Shown: positions 53,388 to 61,727 of the stretch, piece after piece
Layout: every line of letters begins with the position of its first letter
Numbering within the stretch: position 1 is the first letter of the stretch
Program-made: the position numbers and the translations under genes
Notes under the pieces: model-generated
What the model saw: only the letters and a program-made list of their open reading frames with translations
The model's database searches: none
What the model was told of the DNA's origin: nothing
Assembly: GCA_019264575.1 (NCBI GenBank)
Contig: JAHUZV010000019.1
Coordinates: 124,001 to 188,000 of the forward strand
Direction of reading: 5' to 3'
Length of the DNA stretch: 64,000 bases
DNA from: Vulcanococcus sp.
GTDB taxonomy: Bacteria; Cyanobacteriota; Cyanobacteriia; PCC-6307; Cyanobiaceae

Positions 53388-54719
53388 ATGATGCGCCCAG
53401 TGCCCGCCGCGCCTGTGAGCGTTCCCGATCCCACCCCTGATCTGCTGCAACGGGCCGCCGCCGTGCGCCGAGCGGCCATGGGGCTCGGGCGGTTGAGCGA
53501 TGCTGAGCGCCGCCAAGCGGTGGAGGCGATGGCCGCAGCCCTCGAAGCTGCTGCCGATCAGATCCTTGCCGCCAACCAGGCCGATCTTGAGGCGGCCGCG
53601 GCCGATGGCCTGGCGCCGGCTCTGGTGGCCCGATTGAAGCTGGATGCCGCCAAATTGGCCGGTGGGATCGAGGGTGTGCGCCAGGTGGCTCAGCTGCCGG
53701 ATCCCCTGGGGGTGCGTCAGCTGCACCGCGAGCTGGATCAAGGCCTGATGCTCGAGCGCGTCAGTGTGCCGCTCGGGGTGCTTGGGGTGATTTTCGAAGC
53801 CCGCCCCGATGCGGTGATGCAGATCGCTTCGCTGGCGATTCGCTCCGGCAATGGCGCGATGCTCAAGGGCGGTCGAGAAGCCAGCCACAGCTGTGCGGCC
53901 ATCCTGGAGGCCCTGCGCGCCGGGCTCGCCACCAGCGCTGTGGATCCCGCGGCGCTTGAGCTGCTCACCTCCCGCGAGGAGAGCCTTGGCCTGCTCAAGC
54001 TCGATGGGCTGGTGGATCTGATCATTCCGCGCGGATCCAACGATCTGGTGCGCTTCATCCAAGACAACACCCGCATTCCGGTGCTGGGCCATGCCGATGG
54101 CATCTGCCATCTGGTTGTGGATCGGGAAGTGGATATCGATCAGGCCCTGCGCATTGCCATCGATGCCAAAACCCAGTACCCCGCCGCCTGCAACGCCATC
54201 GAAACGCTCTTGCTGCACCGCGATGCTGCGCCAGCCTTTCTCGCCGCGGCCCTGCCGGCCATGGCCGCGGCCGGTGTGAGCCTTCGCGGTGATGCTGCAG
54301 CCCAGGCGCTTGGCGTGAGCGAAGCCGCCAGCGATGACGATTGGCGCAGCGAATACTCCGACCTGGTGCTCGCCGTGCGGGTGGTGGATTCGCTGGAGCA
54401 GGCCCTCGATCACATCAGCCGCTACGGCTCCCGCCATACCGACGCCATCTGCACCACCAACGCCTCCACGGCGGAGACATTCCTGCGCAGCGTGGATAGC
54501 GCCGGTGTGTACGTGAACTGCTCCACCCGTTTTGCCGATGGCTTCCGCTACGGCTTCGGCGCTGAGGTGGGCATCTCCACCCAAACGCTCCCCCCACGAG
54601 GCCCGGTGGGATTGGAAGGCTTGGTCACCTATCGCTACTGGATGCGCGGCGACGGCCATATCGCTGCCGACTACGCCAGTGGCGTGCGCAGCTTCACCCA
54701 CCGCGATCTGCCCCTGTGA
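53388..54719 (+). CDS. proA: Gamma-glutamyl phosphate reductase
   Basis: Reduces gamma-glutamyl phosphate to glutamate semialdehyde with NADPH in proline synthesis. 443 residues. The N-terminal [19 protein letters not shown] is typical; further on are [20 protein letters not shown] and [19 protein letters not shown], and the catalytic Cys268 in [35 protein letters not shown] and the C-terminal [18 protein letters not shown] complete the family signature. ATG 53388 or 53391 could start it; GTG 53418 is a later option. The stop overlaps the folB start by 4 bp. Confidence 0.96.
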   Translation: MMRPVPAAPVSVPDPTPDLLQRAAAVRRAAMGLGRLSDAERRQAVEAMAAALEAAADQILAANQADLEAAAADGLAPALVARLKLDAAKLAGGIEGVRQVAQLPDPLGVRQLHRELDQGLMLERVSVPLGVLGVIFEARPDAVMQIASLAIRSGNGAMLKGGREASHSCAAILEALRAGLATSAVDPAALELLTSREESLGLLKLDGLVDLIIPRGSNDLVRFIQDNTRIPVLGHADGICHLVVDREVDIDQALRIAIDAKTQYPAACNAIETLLLHRDAAPAFLAAALPAMAAAGVSLRGDAAAQALGVSEAASDDDWRSEYSDLVLAVRVVDSLEQALDHISRYGSRHTDAICTTNASTAETFLRSVDSAGVYVNCSTRFADGFRYGFGAEVGISTQTLPPRGPVGLEGLVTYRYWMRGDGHIAADYASGVRSFTHRDLPL

Positions 54720-55090
54720 GCGCTCCGGCGGATCGCGTGCTGGTGCGGGGCTTGCGCCTCTGGGCCCATGTGGGGGTGCTCGAGCACGAGCGGCAAACGG
54801 GTCAGTGGTTTGAGCTGGATTTCAGCCTGGGCTGCAATCTCAGCGCCGCCGCCGCCGCTGATGCGCTGGAGCACAGCCTCGACTACAGCCTCGCGATCCA
54901 AGCCCTGCAACGTCAGGCGCGCACGATCCGTTGCCTCACCCTGGAGCACTGGAGTGATCAGGTCTTCAGCCTGCTGGAGGAGATCTACGGCGAGGTGCCG
55001 ATCTGGTTGGAGTTGCGTAAATGCCAGGCGCCTGTGCCTGGCTTCTGCGGCATCGTGGCGGTGCAACGCTCACGGCGCTGGCCCCGATGA
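54716..55090 (+). CDS. folB: Dihydroneopterin aldolase
   Basis: Splits dihydroneopterin in folate synthesis. 124 residues, start GTG 54716 on the proA stop (GTGA). Family segments are [20 protein letters not shown], with the catalytic-region Glu and the Gln/Tyr ([14 protein letters not shown]), then [12 protein letters not shown], the Glu-rich [20 protein letters not shown] and the strand [19 protein letters not shown], where the Lys is the expected catalytic residue. The stop overlaps the lipase start (ATGA). A downstream role in folate or pterin chemistry would suit the pterin dehydratase at 29.9 kb, but they are unlinked. Confidence 0.93.
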   Translation: MSAPADRVLVRGLRLWAHVGVLEHERQTGQWFELDFSLGCNLSAAAAADALEHSLDYSLAIQALQRQARTIRCLTLEHWSDQVFSLLEEIYGEVPIWLELRKCQAPVPGFCGIVAVQRSRRWPR

Positions 55091-55683
55091 CCCGTCCGCT
55101 TGTGCTCCTGCATGGGCTGTGGGATACGCCGCGCTTATTTCGGCGCCTGGAAGAAGAGCTGCTGCGGCGCAACCCGGCCCTGGAGTTGTTTGCTCCCCAT
55201 TTGCCCCATCGCTTTGGGGCAGTGCCGATCCGAGAACTCGCAGCGCAGTTGGCGGCTCTGATCGAGGCCCGTTTCGGCTCTGACACCACCTTGGATCTGT
55301 TTGGGTTTTCGATGGGCGGGGTGATCGGTCGCACCTGGCTGCAGGAGCACCGGGGCTGCCTGCTCACCCGCCGCTTTGTCTGCTTAGGGAGTCCGCAGAA
55401 CGGCACACTCGCCGCGCAGTTGGTGCCGCGCCGCCTCTTCGCGGGAATTGCCGATATGAAGGTTGGCAGTGCACTGCTGCGGGATCTGCAGCGGGATCAG
55501 GTTTTGCTGGGGTCGCTGGAGTGCCACAGCCTGTTCACCCCCACCGACATCACCGTGTTCCCCGGTTGGCGGGCGGTGTTGCCACTGGGCACTCGCCGGT
55601 CGTTGCCGGTGTTCACCCACCGCCAGCTGATTATTCACCCGAAGGCCGTGCGCGCTGTGGCTGACGTACTCCTGGCGCCCTAA
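55087..55683 (+). CDS. Lipase-class alpha/beta hydrolase
   Basis: 198 residues from ATG 55087, which overlaps the folB stop. The oxyanion start PLVLLHGLWDTPRLFRRLE (His-Gly) is followed by the nucleophile Ser75 in LDLFGFSMGGVIG. Further segments (RRFVCLGSPQNGTLAAQLV) resemble the lid region of esterase/lipase relatives such as lipase-like PGAP1 proteins, and the C-terminal His lies in PVFTHRQLIIHPKAV. The substrate is unknown; membrane helices are absent. It is the last gene before a promoter-like sequence and the membrane cassette. Confidence 0.87.
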   Translation: MTRPLVLLHGLWDTPRLFRRLEEELLRRNPALELFAPHLPHRFGAVPIRELAAQLAALIEARFGSDTTLDLFGFSMGGVIGRTWLQEHRGCLLTRRFVCLGSPQNGTLAAQLVPRRLFAGIADMKVGSALLRDLQRDQVLLGSLECHSLFTPTDITVFPGWRAVLPLGTRRSLPVFTHRQLIIHPKAVRAVADVLLAP

Positions 55684-55718
55684 TCGGCAACAGTTCCTGA
55701 CCGCCCCAGGCTGATCAG

Positions 55719-55747
55719 TTGCCGCCTGGGTACCTCGGAACTATCAA
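55719..55747 (+). promoter_or_regulatory. Candidate sigma-70-type promoter before the membrane cassette
   Basis: TTGCCG (55719-55724) and TATCAA (55742-55747) are 17 bp apart, matching the -35/-10 layout with four of six consensus bases each. A 10-bp palindrome ATAAGCTTAT (55747-55756) and a second -10-like TATAAA follow before the ATG at 55772. It would drive the DUF6629, unknown membrane and hydrolase genes. Confidence 0.5.
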
Positions 55748-55771
55748 TAAGCTTATAAATGCACCCTCGCC

Positions 55772-56476
55772 ATGTGCTTTTCGGCTTCTGCCAGTTTCAC
55801 CGCCTCCGCGGTGCTGATGCCTCTGGGCCTCTACAGCACCCACCTAGCCCGCACGAATAAGCAGCCCAACTACGTTCCGTTGGCGCTTGTTCCTTTTTTC
55901 TTCGGTGTTCAGCAGTTCGTTGAGGGCCTGGAGTGGACGGCCCTCGATAACGGCCGCACCGAACCTCTCACCACGCTGGCTGGCTTGGGATTCCTGTTCT
56001 TCGCCTATTGCTTCTGGATGGTCTGGATCCCCTGGAGCGCCTGGTCGATTAGTCGCAGCACTGATTCCCGAGGCCTGCAGAACCGGCTGCGTTGGGTGGC
56101 GATTGTGAGCACGGTGCTCGGCACGGCGTTCTATCTACCGGTTCTGTTCAATCCTCCTGCCGTTCAACCGGCGGTGCACAGCACGGGGCGTCTGCTCTAT
56201 GACGTTTCAAATCTGCACAGCATCGTTCACAACTTTGTGAACACCGAGCCTGTTGGTGAGCTGGTGTACTGGGGCTTCATTGTGCTGCCGCTGATCGCTG
56301 TTGCTGATAAGGCTGTGAAGCTGTTTGGTGTGCTGATCTTTGTGTCGATCTTCCTCACCTGGCTCACCTACAGCGCCACGTTTAATTCGGTGTGGTGCTT
56401 CTACTGCGCCGTGCTCTCGATCTTCGTGATCTGGATTGTCAACCGTCCGCAGTTGCGCAGTGCGCCTCAGGTTTGA
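55772..56476 (+). CDS. DUF6629 family membrane protein
   Basis: 234 residues. The signature N-terminus MCFSASASFTASAVLMPLGL identifies the family (also MCFSA-type proteins of many bacteria). Seven or eight hydrophobic helices follow, among them ALVPFFFGVQQFVEGLEWTA, WVAIVSTVLGTAFYLPVLF and YWGFIVLPLIAVADKAVKLF, with WLTYSATFNSVWCFYCAVLS near the end. The Gly-Glu-Trp pattern in the second helix is shared by the family. Function unknown. A promoter-like sequence lies upstream, and two further membrane genes follow at 24 bp and by 4-bp overlap, so this is the first gene of a three-gene operon. Confidence 0.85.
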   Translation: MCFSASASFTASAVLMPLGLYSTHLARTNKQPNYVPLALVPFFFGVQQFVEGLEWTALDNGRTEPLTTLAGLGFLFFAYCFWMVWIPWSAWSISRSTDSRGLQNRLRWVAIVSTVLGTAFYLPVLFNPPAVQPAVHSTGRLLYDVSNLHSIVHNFVNTEPVGELVYWGFIVLPLIAVADKAVKLFGVLIFVSIFLTWLTYSATFNSVWCFYCAVLSIFVIWIVNRPQLRSAPQV

Positions 56477-56500
56477 ATAGGCGCCTGAGGGGTCGCCTTC

Positions 56501-57043
56501 ATGCTGGTTGATCTGGAGCGTGTGCTCAATGGCCTGGGCGGCTGGTTGATCCGTGCCGACCTGGGCCTTGGCCTACTGCTGGTGGTGGGGATCTCGATGT
56601 CGCTCTCCCATGTGTTCGGCCTGTTGGCCAACCGCTTGGGCGTCCGGCAGATCCTCTGGCGTTTGTTGATTGATGCGCTGGTGCTGGCCTCGGCCTTCCT
56701 GTTGAGCAGCTCCATCGACATGGTGCTGCTCAATCTCTATGGATCAAACCCGGTTCACCCCAGTGCCTTTGTGGATGGGATCGCCAGTTGTTTGCTGCCA
56801 GCCTGTTTCTATGTGTGCGTGGCTGCTCCCTACATCGGAGAAACCATCGGCCTGGTGCTCTGGGTGTTGGTTCACCTGAATGTGATCACCTTCGTGCACG
56901 TGCGCTTCGATCTGCCCTGGGATCAAGCGCTTGTGCTCACCACGCCCGGTTATCTCCTGGCTCTTGTGCTCGTGGCCTTGTTGTTTCGCCAGAGTTGGCA
57001 ACGGGGTTACGCGATGCTTGCCTCGGAGCTGGCTGAGCCATGA
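56501..57043 (+). CDS. Integral membrane protein of unknown function
   Basis: 180 residues with about five hydrophobic helices: ADLGLGLLLVVGISMSLSHV, LLIDALVLASAFLLSSSIDM, then SCLLPACFYVCVAAPYIGET, IGLVLWVLVHLNVITFVHV and LVLTTPGYLLALVLVALLF. The last helix ends in a basic-aromatic tail (RQSWQRGYAMLA). The layout resembles small Yip1-like membrane proteins, but I cannot assign a family. It lies 24 bp after the DUF6629 gene, and its stop overlaps the hydrolase start by 4 bp (ATGA), so translation is coupled. Confidence 0.78.
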   Translation: MLVDLERVLNGLGGWLIRADLGLGLLLVVGISMSLSHVFGLLANRLGVRQILWRLLIDALVLASAFLLSSSIDMVLLNLYGSNPVHPSAFVDGIASCLLPACFYVCVAAPYIGETIGLVLWVLVHLNVITFVHVRFDLPWDQALVLTTPGYLLALVLVALLFRQSWQRGYAMLASELAEP

Positions 57044-58140
57044 ACGCCGCTGCTCGCCTGCATCCCTGGAGCCAGCGCTTCAACCTCAAGCTGCTGCTGC
57101 TCGTTCTCGCGATCGGCCTTGGCATCAACCTGGTGGGCCTGGGCCATCTGGCTCTGTTTGTGCGCTCCGCCCTTTCGCCTGCGGATCTGCTGCTGTTGCT
57201 GCAGTTGATTGGCCTGCTGCTGGTGGTGCTGATCGCAGCGGCTGGGATCTACTCGCTGGTGAGTGAATTCGCTTTTTGGGAAGGTTGGCTGCAGGGCTTA
57301 CCGGCTCCCTCCACACTGTTTGAGAGCAGCCCTCCAGCGGCAAGCCCGCATCGCTGCTACTTGGTGTATCTCGATGGCATCCACCAGTTGGAGCGTGATC
57401 ACCCGCCGCGGGTTTCAGCGTTTCTGGAATTGCTGGAGCAGCAACTGGCCGCAGAAACCCTGCTGGTGCGGGGTCTGGAAACTTACACCGTGATGCCGGT
57501 GGCTCTGGCTGAAGATGCCGGCAGTGAGTGGTTTTGGCGGCGGCTGTTTGCGCTGCAAGAGCAGCATCCCAATGGCCTGGTACAGCTCTTGGCCGCGGTG
57601 CTGGTGCAGGCCAACAATGTGATCAAAGTGGGGATTTCCTCGGACAGGCGCTACGGCCCCATCCTCAATTACGAACTGGCGTTGAAGATCAGCCTCAGGT
57701 TGGCTGAGGCTGGATTCCGCCCGGGTGCTGGCAGCCGCATCGTGCTCACCGGCTACAGCGGCGGAGCCGAGATGGCCATGGGTGTGGGTGATTACCTGCG
57801 CCGCATCACGCGGGCGCCGGTGAGCATCATCAGTTTCTGCGGTGTATTTAGTGGCAATCAGGAGCTGCATCAGCTCGCTGGAATTACCACCATCGTTGGC
57901 AGCAAAGATCCTGTTGCTGCCTTTGGCCGCATCGCCTATCCAGGCCGATCACCGCTGCTGCCCCTCTCCAACTGGAACAAAGCCCTTGCTGCTGGCCGGA
58001 TCCAGCGTTCCGTGATCGAGGGGATGAATCACAACGGCAGCAGGGGCCCGTTTTCTGAGGCCTTCCGCCTGCCGGTGATCAAGGCGATCCTGGCTGCGCT
58101 GGATGCGCCAATTGCTGCACCAGAACAAACGGGCTGCTGA
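57040..58140 (+). CDS. Membrane-anchored alpha/beta hydrolase
   Basis: 366 residues. Two N-terminal helices (LLLLVLAIGLGINLVGLGHL and LLLLLQLIGLLLVVLIAAAG) anchor a cytosolic or lumenal alpha/beta domain. The nucleophile elbow is VLTGYSGGAEMAMG (Ser240), followed by the likely acid Asp290 in TIVGSKDPVAAF and the base His331 in VIEGMNHNGSRGPF, a complete catalytic triad in the right order. Between the helices and the elbow, RCYLVYLDGIHQL supplies the oxyanion strand. It overlaps the previous gene by 4 bp, and its 3' end overlaps the convergent next gene by 62 bp. Substrate unknown, perhaps a lipid or polyketide-like ester. Confidence 0.82.
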   Translation: MNAAARLHPWSQRFNLKLLLLVLAIGLGINLVGLGHLALFVRSALSPADLLLLLQLIGLLLVVLIAAAGIYSLVSEFAFWEGWLQGLPAPSTLFESSPPAASPHRCYLVYLDGIHQLERDHPPRVSAFLELLEQQLAAETLLVRGLETYTVMPVALAEDAGSEWFWRRLFALQEQHPNGLVQLLAAVLVQANNVIKVGISSDRRYGPILNYELALKISLRLAEAGFRPGAGSRIVLTGYSGGAEMAMGVGDYLRRITRAPVSIISFCGVFSGNQELHQLAGITTIVGSKDPVAAFGRIAYPGRSPLLPLSNWNKALAAGRIQRSVIEGMNHNGSRGPFSEAFRLPVIKAILAALDAPIAAPEQTGC

Positions 58141-59488
58141 GTGGCTGGCAGGCCAACAGCCGCTGCTGGGCGCTGGCTGCCGCCCCTCCGTGCAGGCTGC
58201 CGTCGTGGGGGAGGTCGTGCAGCGCTTGGCAGTAAGGCTCGAGCCAAGGGGCTGCCGCTGCTCCCAGCTGCTCGATGCGGCGTAGCAGGCGTTCCCGCCA
58301 GATCCCTCCGATCAGCACCGGGAACAACTGGCAGCGACCCTCCATCACCTGCTGGATCAGGGCTGAGCTGTCGATGCAGAAGCCCAAGGAGCCGTAGCCG
58401 CCATGGAGCAGTTGGCGCTCACTGGCCTCATGGTTGTGCACCAAGGCGATCACTTCCAAGAGATCAAACAACTGCTGGAGCCGTTCGCCTTCGTAAGGCT
58501 CTCCGAGGTAGTGAACGGTGCCGTTGTGGCGATCGTTTTGCCACGGGCGCTCTAGATCGTTGAGGGCTTCCCAGCCGCAGAGCCCTTCGGTGCCCTGGTA
58601 GTACTGCAAGCGCAGCAGCTGGCCTGGGCCGCGCAGCTCCAGCTCTAGGCAGCTGTGGGGCAGCAGCGATTGCATTTCATCGCCATCGGCGCCCAGCAGG
58701 CCGGTGCGAATTGGAAGAGCCAGGGGCACCTGGCTCCAGCCACCCGCCTCCTGGGGCAGGCTGGCCCCGAGGCCGAAGCTGGCCACACTGCAGCGCAGTT
58801 GCGCCCAGGCCTGCCAACCGCTGGCTTGCAGCTGTTCCAGCCAGCCGCTGCTGGTGGTGCAGCCTTCAAAGCTCCAGGGTTCTTCGCCGAGGCGATTCGC
58901 CGCTAACCGGTTCAGCACCCGCGCCACCAGGCTGTTGCGTTGCCGCTCCTGCGGCGATTGCTCGTAGCTGAGCCCAACATTGCGCCACACCAGCCCGCCA
59001 GTGAGGGCGGCTCCAGCCGGTGTTGTGGTGCTGCTGCTGGATTCAGATTCGGATTCAGCCTCGGCCGAGGCTGCCTGCTGCAGCGTTGCAAAATCCCGAG
59101 GCAGCGCCGGCCGGTGGCTGCTGCTCCACAGGATCAGGGCATTGGGTTGATCAGGCTTGGGTGCCGGCAGCAGATGGGGCAGATCGTCGGCCAGGGCCGC
59201 CAGCAGCGCCGGGGTGAGCAGTCCCCGCTCCAGCACACCTCCCAGAGCCTGAAGCTTGGGCGGCAGTTGCGCTGGTGAGAGCGTCCAGCGCCGCGGCAGG
59301 AGCCACAGCAGGGGGAGCAGCTGCGGCTTGTGCAGCTCGTTCGCCAGGCGCTTGAGCCAATCGGAGCGGCTCAGGCCCGAGCGGAACACACTGCGCTCGA
59401 GGGCTGCTTCGAAGCCGAGCAGCGGCACCGGACAGCTCCACTGATCATCCAGTGCGAGGGGATCGCTGTTGGACGCACGCAGAGCCAT
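58079..59488 (-). CDS. 469-residue protein of unknown function
   Basis: No named family recognised. No signal peptide; no membrane helix. A Leu-rich N-terminal third (KPQLLPLLWLLPRRWTLSPA) is separated from the rest by an acidic-Ser/Thr linker (ASAEAESESESSSSTTTPAG). The C-terminal part is richer in conserved-looking blocks: LGLSYEQ-like VGLSYEQSPQERQRNSLVAR, then LRLQYYQGTEGLCGWEALND, GTVHYLGEPYEGERLQQLFD and LHGGYGSLGFCIDSSALIQQ. Coding character is good over the full length. It overlaps the convergent hydrolase by 62 bp and is divided from the M3 peptidase by 38 bp. Confidence 0.8.
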   Translation of the reverse strand: MALRASNSDPLALDDQWSCPVPLLGFEAALERSVFRSGLSRSDWLKRLANELHKPQLLPLLWLLPRRWTLSPAQLPPKLQALGGVLERGLLTPALLAALADDLPHLLPAPKPDQPNALILWSSSHRPALPRDFATLQQAASAEAESESESSSSTTTPAGAALTGGLVWRNVGLSYEQSPQERQRNSLVARVLNRLAANRLGEEPWSFEGCTTSSGWLEQLQASGWQAWAQLRCSVASFGLGASLPQEAGGWSQVPLALPIRTGLLGADGDEMQSLLPHSCLELELRGPGQLLRLQYYQGTEGLCGWEALNDLERPWQNDRHNGTVHYLGEPYEGERLQQLFDLLEVIALVHNHEASERQLLHGGYGSLGFCIDSSALIQQVMEGRCQLFPVLIGGIWRERLLRRIEQLGAAAAPWLEPYCQALHDLPHDGSLHGGAAASAQQRLLACQPLSSPFVLVQQLAHPAQPGSP

Positions 59489-59526
59489 GTCGCCCTGAAG
59501 CTCTCCCCATGCTGCGCCGTTTCAGC

Positions 59527-61659
59527 TCACACGGCTACCAGGCCGGAATGGCGGATCAGCGCTTCGCTGCTGGGTTGGCGGCCGCGGAAGGCTTCGAACA
59601 CCTGCTTGGGATCGAGGCTGCCCCCCAGGCTGAGCACCGTGTCGCGGAAGCGGCGGCCGGTATCGCGGATGCGTTCCTCGTTTTCAAGGCCCACCTCCTC
59701 GAAGGCGCTGAAGGCATCGGCGCTGAGCACCTCTGCCCACTTGTAGGAGTAGTAGCCCGCGGCATAGCCGCCGGCGAAGATGTGGCCGAAGGAGCAGAGG
59801 AACGCGTCTTCATCGATCGGTGCCAGCACGGTGGTGCTTTCGGCGATCTGGCGACGCAGCGCTTCGGGGCTCTGGCCGCTGCCCGGCTGCCACTGGCTGT
59901 GCAGCTTCAGATCCACCAGGGCGAAATGCACCTGGCGCAGGGTGGCGGAACCACCCATGAAGGTGCGAGCCGCCAGCAGCTTGCGGTACTCCGCCTCGGG
60001 CAGCGCCTCGCCGTTCTGCCAGTGGCGGGCCATACCCATCAAGGTGGCGCGGTCGTAGCACCAGTTCTCCATGAACTGGCTGGGCAGCTCCACTGCATCC
60101 CATTCCACGCCGTTAATCCCCGCCGCCTGAGGACGCTCCACCGTGGTGAGCATGTGCTGCAGGCCGTGGCCGAACTCGTGGAAGAGGGTTTCCACCTCCT
60201 CGAAGGTCATCAGGCTGGGGGTGTCGCCTACCGGTGGGCTTTGGTTGCAGATCAGGTAGGCCACCGGCAGCACGGCCGTGCCATCCGGCCGGCGCGAGCG
60301 CACCAGGCATTCATCCATCCAGGCGCCACCACGCTTGCTGCCGGGGCGGCTGTAGGGATCCAGGTAGAAGGCGGCCAAGGGGGTGCCGGCACCGGATCCC
60401 GCCTGCGCGCCCTCCAGGATGCGGAAGTAGCGCACATCGCTGTGCCACACCGGCGCCTCGCCGTCGACGGCTTCGATCGTGATCCCGAACAGCCGGCTGC
60501 ACAGGGCAAACAACCCCTCCAGCACCTGGGGCAGGGGGAAGTAGGGGCGCAGCGCTTCGCTGTCGAGCTCGAAGCTCTCCTGGCGCAGCTTCTCAGCCCA
60601 GAAGCTCACATCCCAGGGCTGCAGATCATCGGCTTCAGCGGCGCCATGGCGGCTGGCGCAGGCGGCCAGGGCCTCCAGCTCCTGCTGAGCTGCGGGGTAA
60701 GCCGCTGCGCGCAGCTCCTCCAGTAGGGCCTCCACGGCGGCTTCGGAGTCGGCCATCTTGGCGGCCAGGCTCACTTCGGCCCAGTTGGCGTAGCCGAGGC
60801 GCTTGGCCTGTTCGCCCCGCAGGGTGAGGATGCGCTCGATCAAGGGCCAGTTGTTGAGCTCACTGCCCGCCTGGCCGGAGGCGCGGCTCACATGGGCCCG
60901 GTACACCTGCTCGCGCAGATCGCGGCGGCGGCTGTATTTGAGGAAGGGCGCGTAGCGGGGCATATCCAGCCCCAACAGCCACGGGCCCGCTTCTGCGGTG
61001 GCCTCGCTGTCTCCGGCCTGGCGGGCAGCTTGCGCCAGCTGATCCAGCAGGCTGGTGGGTAGGCCATCCACCTGATCGCGCTCGATGAGCTTGAGGGTCC
61101 AGCCATTGGTGGCATCAAGCACCTGATTGCCGAAGCGGGTGGAGAGCTCCGCCAGCTCCTGGCTGGCGCTGTTGAAGGCTTCCTGTTCGCTGCCGCTTAA
61201 GCCCACACCGCGGAGCTGCATGTCTCGCAATTCCGCCGAGAGGATCCGCTGCTGGGCTGCATCGAGCGCACCGCCCTGCTGCTGCAGCTGCTCCAGCGCC
61301 TTGTAGATCACCTGGCTCTGGCCGGCGCGGTTGCCGAACTGCACCACCGCGGCCTGCTGGGCCGCATGGGCTTCGCGCAGTTCCGGGCTGTTGCATACGC
61401 CGTTGAGGTGGCTCACCACGCCCCAGCTCCAGCGCAGGCGCTCGCCCAGCCGCTGTAGCGGATCCATCACCGCGCTCCAGCTCAGGGGAGTGCCGCTCTC
61501 CAGGGCACTGCCCAGCTGCTGCTCCAGGCCTGTGAGCTCAGCATCGAGCTCTTGGATCAGTTGAGGGATATGGGCGGAGACCGCCCCCGGCGTGACCGCC
61601 TCAAAGTTGGGTAGGCCCTCGCCCCGCAGGATCTCAGGCAGGGCTGCGGTGGAGCTGCT
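59527..61659 (-). CDS. M3-family oligopeptidase (OpdA/PrlC-like)
   Basis: Zinc endopeptidase that degrades short peptides, including cleaved signal peptides in E. coli. About 710 residues from ATG 61659; an in-frame ATG at 61698 would add 13. The zinc motif is LFHEFGHGLQHML (about residue 500) with the third-ligand Glu in the next helix region. Other family features are the N-terminal NFEAVTPGAVSAHIPQLIQE, FYLDPYSRPGSKRGGAWMDE and the C-terminal FGHIFAGGYAAGYYSYKWAE. It lies 38 bp after the unknown 469-residue protein gene and downstream of ndhD on the same strand. Confidence 0.95.
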   Translation of the reverse strand, partial: SSSTAALPEILRGEGLPNFEAVTPGAVSAHIPQLIQELDAELTGLEQQLGSALESGTPLSWSAVMDPLQRLGERLRWSWGVVSHLNGVCNSPELREAHAAQQAAVVQFGNRAGQSQVIYKALEQLQQQGGALDAAQQRILSAELRDMQLRGVGLSGSEQEAFNSASQELAELSTRFGNQVLDATNGWTLKLIERDQVDGLPTSLLDQLAQAARQAGDSEATAEAGPWLLGLDMPRYAPFLKYSRRRDLREQVYRAHVSRASGQAGSELNNWPLIERILTLRGEQAKRLGYANWAEVSLAAKMADSEAAVEALLEELRAAAYPAAQQELEALAACASRHGAAEADDLQPWDVSFWAEKLRQESFELDSEALRPYFPLPQVLEGLFALCSRLFGITIEAVDGEAPVWHSDVRYFRILEGAQAGSGAGTPLAAFYLDPYSRPGSKRGGAWMDECLVRSRRPDGTAVLPVAYLICNQSPPVGDTPSLMTFEEVETLFHEFGHGLQHMLTTVERPQAAGINGVEWDAVELPSQFMENWCYDRATLMGMARHWQNGEALPEAEYRKLLAARTFMGGSATLRQVHFALVDLKLHSQWQPGSGQSPEALRRQIAESTTVLAPIDEDAFLCSFGHIFAGGYAAGYYSYKWAEVLSADAFSAFEEVGLENEERIRDTGRRFRDTVLSLGGSLDPKQVFEAFRGRQPSSEALIRHSGLVAV

Positions 61660-61727
61660 CATGGGGCCAGAAATGGGCTCGGGTTTGCCGACGCCCATTC
61701 CACCTTGCCGCTGGGTACTGCCGCTGC

